Of a stretch of DNA of 64,000 bases, positions 54,304-64,000 are shown piece by piece. The notes beneath the pieces were generated by a model. That model was not told the DNA's origin. It worked only from the letters and a program-made list of their open reading frames with translations, and ran no database searches. The position numbers and the translations under genes were made by a program. Location of the stretch: assembly GCA_028868305.1 (NCBI GenBank), contig JAGWUS010000004.1, positions 1 through 64,000 of the forward strand, given 5' to 3'. This DNA is from Burkholderiales bacterium. Lineage in GTDB: Bacteria; Pseudomonadota; Gammaproteobacteria; Burkholderiales; Burkholderiaceae_C. Numbering within the stretch: position 1 is the first letter of the stretch; each line of letters opens with the position of its first letter.

Positions 54304-54573
54304 TCAGGTGCTTGGCAACAGCTTCTCAATCCCATACAGGGCAGCCAGTTCGCGCAGGCGGTCAGGCAGGCCCTTCACCACAAACTGCTTGCCAGCCCGG
54401 GCACATTCCCGGCGGAATTCCAGCAAAACGGCCAGTGCCGAAGAGTCAAAACTGCGCAACAGGGCAGCGTCCACCACCACCTGGGCAGCAGATTCGTGCC
54501 TGAGCCCGGTGGTGAGTGTATTCAGGCACGCCGTGGCATGCGCATGGGTCAGGGTGTCGGGCAGGCTCAGCAC
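54304..54573 (-). CDS. mlaB: MlaB STAS-domain protein
   Basis: MlaB is the STAS subunit of the MlaFEDB lipid transporter, binding the MlaF ATPase. I place the start at the GTG at 54573 (VLSLPDTLTHAHATACLN), one base after the mlaC stop, giving 89 residues. The ORF track starts upstream inside mlaC. The STAS core has VVVDAALLRSFDSSALAVLL, where the D-S-S motif matches the anti-anti-sigma phosphosite region. Confidence 0.85.
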   Translation of the reverse strand: MLSLPDTLTHAHATACLNTLTTGLRHESAAQVVVDAALLRSFDSSALAVLLEFRRECARAGKQFVVKGLPDRLRELAALYGIEKLLPST

Positions 54574-54574
54574 A

Positions 54575-55207
54575 TCAGCCTTTCTTGCTATTGGCCTTGT
54601 TACGTTCCGACAGCGAGACAATCAGGCCGTCGATGCCCTTGGCATTGATTTCCTGGGCAAACTGGCTCTTGTAGGTTTCCACCAGCCAGACCCCCAGCAC
54701 GTTCAGGTTATAGATACGCCAGCCAGTGCCCATGCCAGGGGTCTTTTCGAGACGGTAATCCAGTTGGATCGGGTCACCCACCCCCCTAATTTCCGTACGC
54801 ACTAGCACCTCTTTGTCGTCAGGACTGGAGCGCATAGGCTTCATGGCAATGGTCTGGGTGGACACCTGCGCCAGAGCGCCGGCATAGGTGCGCACCAGCA
54901 GGATTTTGAACTCTTCCTGCAGGCGTTTTTGCTGTTCGGCCGTGGCCTGACGCCATGCGGGGCCTACTGCTGACGCGGTCATCCGCTGGAAATTCACACT
55001 GGGCATGATGCGCTCGTCCACCAGTGCCACCAGCTTGTTCATGTCGCCGGAACGCAAGGCTTTATCGGACTTAATGGTGTCAAGCACATCCACCGACAGC
55101 CGCTTGATCATGACGTCAGGCGCCTCATCCTCGGCCATGGCTGCGCCGCTCAGACCCCCTGCCAACAACAGGGCAAATCCCAAAGTGCGAAGAAATTGTC
55201 GTTTCAT
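54575..55207 (-). CDS. mlaC: MlaC periplasmic phospholipid carrier
   Basis: MlaC shuttles phospholipids between the outer membrane (MlaA) and the MlaFEDB complex. The 210-residue protein has a signal peptide (FLRTLGFALLLAGGLSGAAM, ending MAED) and the MlaC domain (SDKALRSGDMNKLVALVDER, MRSSPDDKEVLVRTEI, GTGWRIYNLNVLGVWLVETY). It follows mlaA. Confidence 0.93.
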   Translation of the reverse strand: MKRQFLRTLGFALLLAGGLSGAAMAEDEAPDVMIKRLSVDVLDTIKSDKALRSGDMNKLVALVDERIMPSVNFQRMTASAVGPAWRQATAEQQKRLQEEFKILLVRTYAGALAQVSTQTIAMKPMRSSPDDKEVLVRTEIRGVGDPIQLDYRLEKTPGMGTGWRIYNLNVLGVWLVETYKSQFAQEINAKGIDGLIVSLSERNKANSKKG

Positions 55208-55276
55208 AAATGCTTTGTTCTCCAGAAACTGCTCCGATTATCTTCCGCAGATGTAAACCGTGTGCAAAGACTGCGC

Positions 55277-56014
55277 TTATCTGGCTTCCGCGCCGGGGTC
55301 AATATTTTCGTCCGGCGGATTGCCGTCATAGACACGGTTGCGCTGACGCTGCAGGTAGGAGTCCCGCATAAAGCTGTACTTGTCCAGCGCAGCCCCTTCC
55401 ACCACGTCACCGGCTCGCAGATACTGGGCTCGCAAATCGACAACATTGATCACAGTAAGTCCTGTGCGGGTACCCTCATCCGAAATGTGATTGACCAAGT
55501 TGCCCTGCTGGTCCAGGGGCAGCGCCACCACCTCGCGCAGCGTGTAGGGCCCCAGCAACGGAAGAACAACATACGGACCCGGCGACACCCCCCAACGCCC
55601 CAGCGTTAAACCAAAGTCAGACGTACGACGCTCGATATTAAGGTCACTGGCAACGTCGACCAGCCCCCCCAATCCGAAGGTAGTATTGATCATGACGCGC
55701 CCTAAGCTGTCGCCCATGTCCTGGCCACGCCCCTGCAGCGCATTGTTGAACACCGACCACACGTCAGTCAGGTTGCCGAAAAAATTGCCGACCCCGACGC
55801 GAAACCACTGTGGGGTGATGTCCCGATATGCTGTCGCCACGGGCTTGACAACCGCCCGGTCCACTGCGTCATTGAAACCAAACACACCCCGGTTAAATGA
55901 TTCCAGCGGATCGCGCGGATCAGGATTGGCAACCGTTGCACAGGCTTGCAGCAAGAACAGGCTGAGCAAAATAGTCAGCCGGACACATTGCGCGCCTGCG
56001 TTTTGCAATGTCAT
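55277..56014 (-). CDS. mlaA: MlaA outer-membrane lipoprotein
   Basis: MlaA removes phospholipids from the outer leaflet of the outer membrane. The 245-residue lipoprotein has lipobox LLQAC and the family core DPLESFNRGVFGFNDAVDRA, MINTTFGLGGLVDVASD, FGLTLGRWGVSPGPYVVLPL and GPYTLREVVALPLD. Here it is encoded inside the mla operon, between mlaD and mlaC, unlike in E. coli where it is separate. It overlaps mlaD by four bases. Confidence 0.94.
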   Translation of the reverse strand: MTLQNAGAQCVRLTILLSLFLLQACATVANPDPRDPLESFNRGVFGFNDAVDRAVVKPVATAYRDITPQWFRVGVGNFFGNLTDVWSVFNNALQGRGQDMGDSLGRVMINTTFGLGGLVDVASDLNIERRTSDFGLTLGRWGVSPGPYVVLPLLGPYTLREVVALPLDQQGNLVNHISDEGTRTGLTVINVVDLRAQYLRAGDVVEGAALDKYSFMRDSYLQRQRNRVYDGNPPDENIDPGAEAR

Positions 56015-56490
56015 TTCTTATTCCCTGCCGATCCCTCGGCTGCCTTGCTGTAGAGGAATTGGCTGATCAGGTTTTCCAATACAACTGCAGACTGTGTGGC
56101 GGTAATGGCGTCACCAGCCGCCAGATTGGTGGCTTCTGCACCGGCTTCAATACCAATGTACTGTTCACCCAGCAAACCACTGGTCAGAATCTTGAGGGAA
56201 CTGTCCTTCGGAAAGGCGTAACGTTTTTCCATCGCCAGCGTGACGCGAGCCTGAAAAGTCTTGTCATCAAAGGCGATGGCATCCACACGGCCCACCACGA
56301 CACCGCCGCTGCGTACGGCCGCCTTCGGCTTGAGGCCACCTACATTCTCAAATTTGGCGGTGATCACATAGGTACTCTGAAAGCTCAGGCTCAGCAAATT
56401 GGCAGACTGCAAAGCCAGGAACAGGATGGCCATTGCCCCGATGATTACAAAGATACCAACCCATACGTCATTTTTTGAGCGTTGCACCAC
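56011..56490 (-). CDS. mlaD: MlaD MCE-domain protein
   Basis: The 159-residue protein has an N-terminal anchor (WVGIFVIIGAMAILFLALQS) and an MCE domain (YVITAKFENVGGLKPKAAVR, then SGGVVVGRV) with the hydrophobic C-terminal loop that forms the lipid channel (TSGLLGEQYIGIEAG). It forms a hexameric ring above MlaE. Confidence 0.95.
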   Translation of the reverse strand: MVQRSKNDVWVGIFVIIGAMAILFLALQSANLLSLSFQSTYVITAKFENVGGLKPKAAVRSGGVVVGRVDAIAFDDKTFQARVTLAMEKRYAFPKDSSLKILTSGLLGEQYIGIEAGAEATNLAAGDAITATQSAVVLENLISQFLYSKAAEGSAGNKK

Positions 56491-56496
56491 ACCCTC

Positions 56497-57279
56497 CTAA
56501 ATAGTAAACATCATTGCGGTCAAGATGAAATCCAGACCCAGAACCGACAGCGAAGCCATTACCACCGTACGGGTGGTGGCGCTGGCAACCCCCTCAGGAG
56601 TGGGTTGCGCTTCAAAACCCTGCAGCAGAGCAATAAATGTCACGGTGAAGCCAAACACCACGCTTTTGATAACGCCATTGCCCACGTCAGCCCAGACATC
56701 AACACCACCCTGAATCTGACTCCAGAACGAACCAGCATCCACTCCGATCATCAGTACGCCAACCACCCAACCACCGATCACCCCCATGGCGCTGAATACG
56801 GCCGCCAGCAGAGGCATGGCAATCACCCCGGCCCAGAAACGGGGCGCCAGAACGCGCTGGACGGGGTCAACGGCCATCATCTCCATCACGCTGATCTGCT
56901 CCCCAGCTTTCATCAGTCCAATCTCCGCAGTCAGCGACGTGCCCGCCCGGCCAGCAAACAGCAAGGCCGTAACGACGGGACCCAACTCACGCACCAGGCT
57001 CAAAGTCACCAGCAAGCCCAATGCCTCGGACGATCCATAGCGCTGCAAGGTGTAATAACCTTGCAGTCCAAACACAAAACCCACAAACAGGCCCGACACG
57101 GCAATGATGGCCAGTGAATAGTTGCCCAGGAAATGGATCTGGTCACGGATCAGGCCAAAACGCCTGAATGCCGGGCCAGCAGAAGCCAGCAGCCGCAAAA
57201 ACAGGCGTGCACCATAACCCACATCGGCCAGTTTTCTGCGGGTGGCGAACCCGATATTGGAGGGTTGGTACCAACTCAT
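56497..57279 (-). CDS. mlaE: MlaE permease
   Basis: The 260-residue permease has the MlaE domain and about five membrane helices: FLGNYSLAIIAVSGLFVGFV, FAGRAGTSLTAEIGLMKAGE, ISVMEMMAVDPVQRVLAPRF and a C-terminal GFTVTFIALLQGFEAQPTPE. It moves phospholipid across the inner membrane with MlaF. It overlaps mlaF by four bases. Confidence 0.95.
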   Translation of the reverse strand: MSWYQPSNIGFATRRKLADVGYGARLFLRLLASAGPAFRRFGLIRDQIHFLGNYSLAIIAVSGLFVGFVFGLQGYYTLQRYGSSEALGLLVTLSLVRELGPVVTALLFAGRAGTSLTAEIGLMKAGEQISVMEMMAVDPVQRVLAPRFWAGVIAMPLLAAVFSAMGVIGGWVVGVLMIGVDAGSFWSQIQGGVDVWADVGNGVIKSVVFGFTVTFIALLQGFEAQPTPEGVASATTRTVVMASLSVLGLDFILTAMMFTI

Positions 57280-58118
57280 GCTGCGGCTCCTGGGCTGACC
57301 GATGGGGACGCCGCGCCCACACCAAAATCATCTTCAACGGAAACACCGGGGTAGTGAAACCGTACCGGACCATCCGGCAGGGCGTGCACATATTGGTAGA
57401 CCAGCGGATCCGCACTTTTGCGCACCTCTTCCGGCGTTCCCTGGGCAGCAATTTTTCCGTTAGCCAGAATGATCACGTGGTCGGAGATGGAAAATGTCTC
57501 CTCCAACTCGTGCGAAACGAACACACTGGTCAGCCCCATGGAATCATTGAGGTGACGAATCAGGTTCGCAGCAGTCCCCAGGGAAATGGGATCCAGACCC
57601 GAGAAGGGCTCGTCATACATGACGAGTTCCGGATCCAGCGCAATGGCACGCGCCAGGGCGATACGGCGGGCCATACCACCGGACAGATCGCTGGGCATCA
57701 GATCGCGGGCACCACGCAATCCCACCGCATTGAGCTTCATCAGCACGATGTCACGCACCAACGCTTCGGGCAGGTCGGTGTGCTCATGCAGCGGGAAGGC
57801 CACGTTTTCATACACGCTGAGATCGGCAAACAGGGCACCGAACTGAAACAGCATGCCCATGCGACGCCGCGCAGCGTACAACTGGCGCTGGTCCATGCGC
57901 GTGACATCCTGCCCGTCAAACAGCATCTCACCCGACTGGGCGCGATTCTGGCCACCTATCAGCCGCAGGATGGTGGTCTTGCCACCGCCCGAGGCGCCCA
58001 TCAATGCCGTGACCTTGCCGCGGGGAATGCGCAAGGATACATCGTCCAGAATGACACGTTCACCGTACCCGAAGGTCAGGTTGCGCAGTTCGACAAGGGA
58101 GGAGGTGTTTGATTCCAT
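57276..58118 (-). CDS. mlaF: MlaF ATPase
   Basis: The 280-residue ABC ATPase has Walker A GASGGGKTTILRLIGG, signature LSGGMARRIALARAI and Walker B ELVMYDEPFSGLDP. The ATG at 58118 (MESNTSSLVELRNLTFGYG) gives the right length and lies directly after the T tract of the gltD terminator, with no ribosome-binding site in view. The ORF-track start at 58154 lies within the terminator stem. Either translation is inefficient or coupled to read-through, or a later start is used. Confidence 0.9.
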   Translation of the reverse strand: MESNTSSLVELRNLTFGYGERVILDDVSLRIPRGKVTALMGASGGGKTTILRLIGGQNRAQSGEMLFDGQDVTRMDQRQLYAARRRMGMLFQFGALFADLSVYENVAFPLHEHTDLPEALVRDIVLMKLNAVGLRGARDLMPSDLSGGMARRIALARAIALDPELVMYDEPFSGLDPISLGTAANLIRHLNDSMGLTSVFVSHELEETFSISDHVIILANGKIAAQGTPEEVRKSADPLVYQYVHALPDGPVRFHYPGVSVEDDFGVGAASPSVSPGAAA

Positions 58119-58123
58119 AAAAA

Positions 58124-58152
58124 GCAAAAGCCGGGTTTGTTCCGGCTTCTGC
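58124..58152 (-). terminator. Terminator after gltD, overlapping the mlaF 5' region
   Basis: On the minus strand GCAGAAGCCGG pairs with CCGGCTTTTGC (one mismatch) around an AACAAAC loop and is followed by TTTTTATGG, an intrinsic terminator. The ATG in that T tract is the likely mlaF start, so the mla genes need read-through or another promoter. Confidence 0.8.
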
Positions 58153-58190
58153 ATGATAAGGGATAGATGGAAACCCTTATTCAGGTTGAC

Positions 58191-59657
58191 TTATCGAGGC
58201 AGGTTGCTAGCACCCATCAGGAACTCGTCCACAGAGCGTGCAGCCTGACGGCCTTCGCGGATCGCCCACACCACCAGACTCTGGCCTCGACGCATATCGC
58301 CCGCAGCAAACACCTTGGCCACATTGGTGGCATAGCCACCGGTGAACTCGGTTGATGCCCTGGCGTTGCCGCGCGCATCCTTGTCCACGCCAAAGCCTTC
58401 CAGAATGGTTGCTACGGGATTCACAAAGCCCATGGCCAGCAATACCAAATCCGCCTTGTATTCCTTTTCGGTACCGGCAACTTCCACCAGCTTGCCGTCC
58501 TTGAATTCGACATGTACGGTCTTCAGGCCGGTGACCTTGCCGTTCTTGCCAATGAATTCCTTGGTGGAGATGGCAAATTCGCGGGTACAGCCTTCGTCGT
58601 GGCTGGAACTGGTGCGCAGCTTCAGCGGCCAGTAGGGCCAGACCAGGGGCTTGTCTTCCTGCTCGGGAGGCTGGGGCATCACCTCGAACTGGGTCACACT
58701 CACGGCACCATGGCGGTTGCTGGTGCCCACGCAGTCGGAACCGGTGTCGCCACCACCAATGACAATGACGTGCTTGCCATCGGCACGCAACTGGTTCTTG
58801 AGCTTGTCACCCGCGTTGACCTTGTTCTGCTGGGGCAAAAACTCCATGGCGAAGTGAATTCCGTCCAGGTCCCGGCCCGGCATTGGCAAGTCGCGCGACT
58901 GCTCGGAGCCACCGGTCAGCAGCACAGCATCAAAATCCTTTTGCAGCTGCGCCGGCGTAATGCTTTCCTTGGCCCAGTTGGTGACTTTGGAGTCCTTGGG
59001 CAACTCGCCGACCATCACACCCGTGCGGATAGTGACGCCTTCGGCCTTGAGCTGTTCGGCACGGCGGTCGATGTGCGATTTTTCCATCTTGAAGTCAGGA
59101 ATGCCGTAGCGCAACAGGCCACCGATGCGGTCGTTTTTCTCGAACAAGGTCACATCATGGCCAGCGCGGGCCAGTTGCTGGGCCGCTGCCATGCCGGCAG
59201 GGCCGGAGCCCACCACCGCAACCTTTTTGCCCGTCTTAACCTTCGCTGGCTGAGGCTGCACCCAGCCCTGTGCCCAGGCTTTGTCAATGATGGCGTGCTC
59301 AATGGACTTGATGCCCACGGCATCGCCGTTGAAGTTCACCACACAGGCAGCTTCACAGGGTGCCGGGCAGATGCGGCCGGTGAACTCGGGGAAGTTGTTG
59401 GTGCTGTGCAGTACCTCAATCGCAGCCTTCCAGTCGCCCTGGTACACCAGGTCGTTGAAATCCGGAATGATGTTGTTGACCGGGCAACCGTTGTTGCAAA
59501 AAGGAGTGCCGCAATCCATGCAACGCGCTGCCTGCTTGCTGGCCTGCGCATCGTCCAGCCCAACCACAAACTCTTTGTAGTGCTTCAGACGCTCGGTGAC
59601 GGGCTTGTAGCCTTCTTCGATGCGTTCAAACTCCATGAAGCCAGTGACTTTTCCCAT
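58191..59657 (-). CDS. gltD: Glutamate synthase small subunit
   Basis: GltD supplies electrons from NADPH for glutamate synthase. The 488-residue protein has the N-terminal cysteine cluster [20 protein letters not shown] for 4Fe-4S centres, an FAD site [20 protein letters not shown], and an NADPH site [19 protein letters not shown]. The late [20 protein letters not shown] is the second FAD-contacting motif. It follows gltB by 34 bases. Confidence 0.96.
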   Translation of the reverse strand: MGKVTGFMEFERIEEGYKPVTERLKHYKEFVVGLDDAQASKQAARCMDCGTPFCNNGCPVNNIIPDFNDLVYQGDWKAAIEVLHSTNNFPEFTGRICPAPCEAACVVNFNGDAVGIKSIEHAIIDKAWAQGWVQPQPAKVKTGKKVAVVGSGPAGMAAAQQLARAGHDVTLFEKNDRIGGLLRYGIPDFKMEKSHIDRRAEQLKAEGVTIRTGVMVGELPKDSKVTNWAKESITPAQLQKDFDAVLLTGGSEQSRDLPMPGRDLDGIHFAMEFLPQQNKVNAGDKLKNQLRADGKHVIVIGGGDTGSDCVGTSNRHGAVSVTQFEVMPQPPEQEDKPLVWPYWPLKLRTSSSHDEGCTREFAISTKEFIGKNGKVTGLKTVHVEFKDGKLVEVAGTEKEYKADLVLLAMGFVNPVATILEGFGVDKDARGNARASTEFTGGYATNVAKVFAAGDMRRGQSLVVWAIREGRQAARSVDEFLMGASNLPR

Positions 59658-59691
59658 GATATTTGTCCTTGTACGTTAGATCCGGCTGGCG

Positions 59692-64000
<4,309 letters not shown>

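Overview
The window comes from a betaproteobacterium of the order Burkholderiales, most likely the family Comamonadaceae (Rhodoferax/Polaromonas-like). This rests on gene content and order: secA-argJ-ATPase-mutT facing pilBCD-coaE-zapD-yacG, petABC beside sspA/sspB, and a glt-mla-murA-his-tat gene train. It also rests on two intergenic repeat types that I recall as common in that family. No database was searched, so genus is an inference.

Layout. 1-15 kb is an exopolysaccharide locus. It holds three family-2 glycosyltransferases (the first runs off the left edge and is missing from the ORF track), a flippase and an O-antigen ligase/polymerase-like protein. A minus-strand eps block follows: epsA (LuxR-type regulator), an undecaprenyl-phosphate sugar transferase, a cyclic-nucleotide-binding-domain protein, then epsL, epsD, epsE, epsF and epsG, with galE at the end. 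The set resembles the eps loci linked to exosortase B, but no exosortase gene is visible here.

15-20.5 kb holds pilB, pilC and pilD (type IV pilus / prepilin peptidase) followed by coaE, zapD and yacG. An IS66-family element (20489-23551) sits between yacG and the convergent mutT. It has matching inverted ends, a perfect 8-bp target duplication and a passenger gene. Its insertion replaced the last codons of mutT. 24-35 kb is core housekeeping: an AAA ATPase, argJ, secA, an M23 peptidase, dciA, tRNA-Thr, sspB, sspA, petCBA and mscL. 35-38.6 kb holds pdxA, a Nif3-like protein, a Cys-rich protein and a DegS/DegQ-like protease.

38.6-64 kb is one long minus-strand gene train. In transcription order it reads gltB, gltD, mlaF-E-D-A-C-B, an ABC-2 exporter, ibaG, murA, hisG, hisD, [ATPase, exported protein, RHH/PIN toxin-antitoxin], hisC, hisB, hisH, hisA, [yefM-yoeB], hisF, hisI, hisE, a membrane protein, hinT, tatA, tatB and tatC. 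The histidine pathway is thus complete except for hisZ, which a short-form HisG needs, and it is interrupted by two toxin-antitoxin modules and other accessory genes.

The most unusual feature is a family of seven short elements with a 17-bp GCTA-N9-TAGC core. Three copies in one orientation lie inside coding sequence (nif3-like, hisC, gltB) and are read in the same frame. One contains the hisD start codon, one lies just before the hisI start, one formed the end of mutT and was split by IS66, and one is intergenic. No CRISPR array, rRNA or prophage was seen. No gene-free stretch exceeds about 220 bases.
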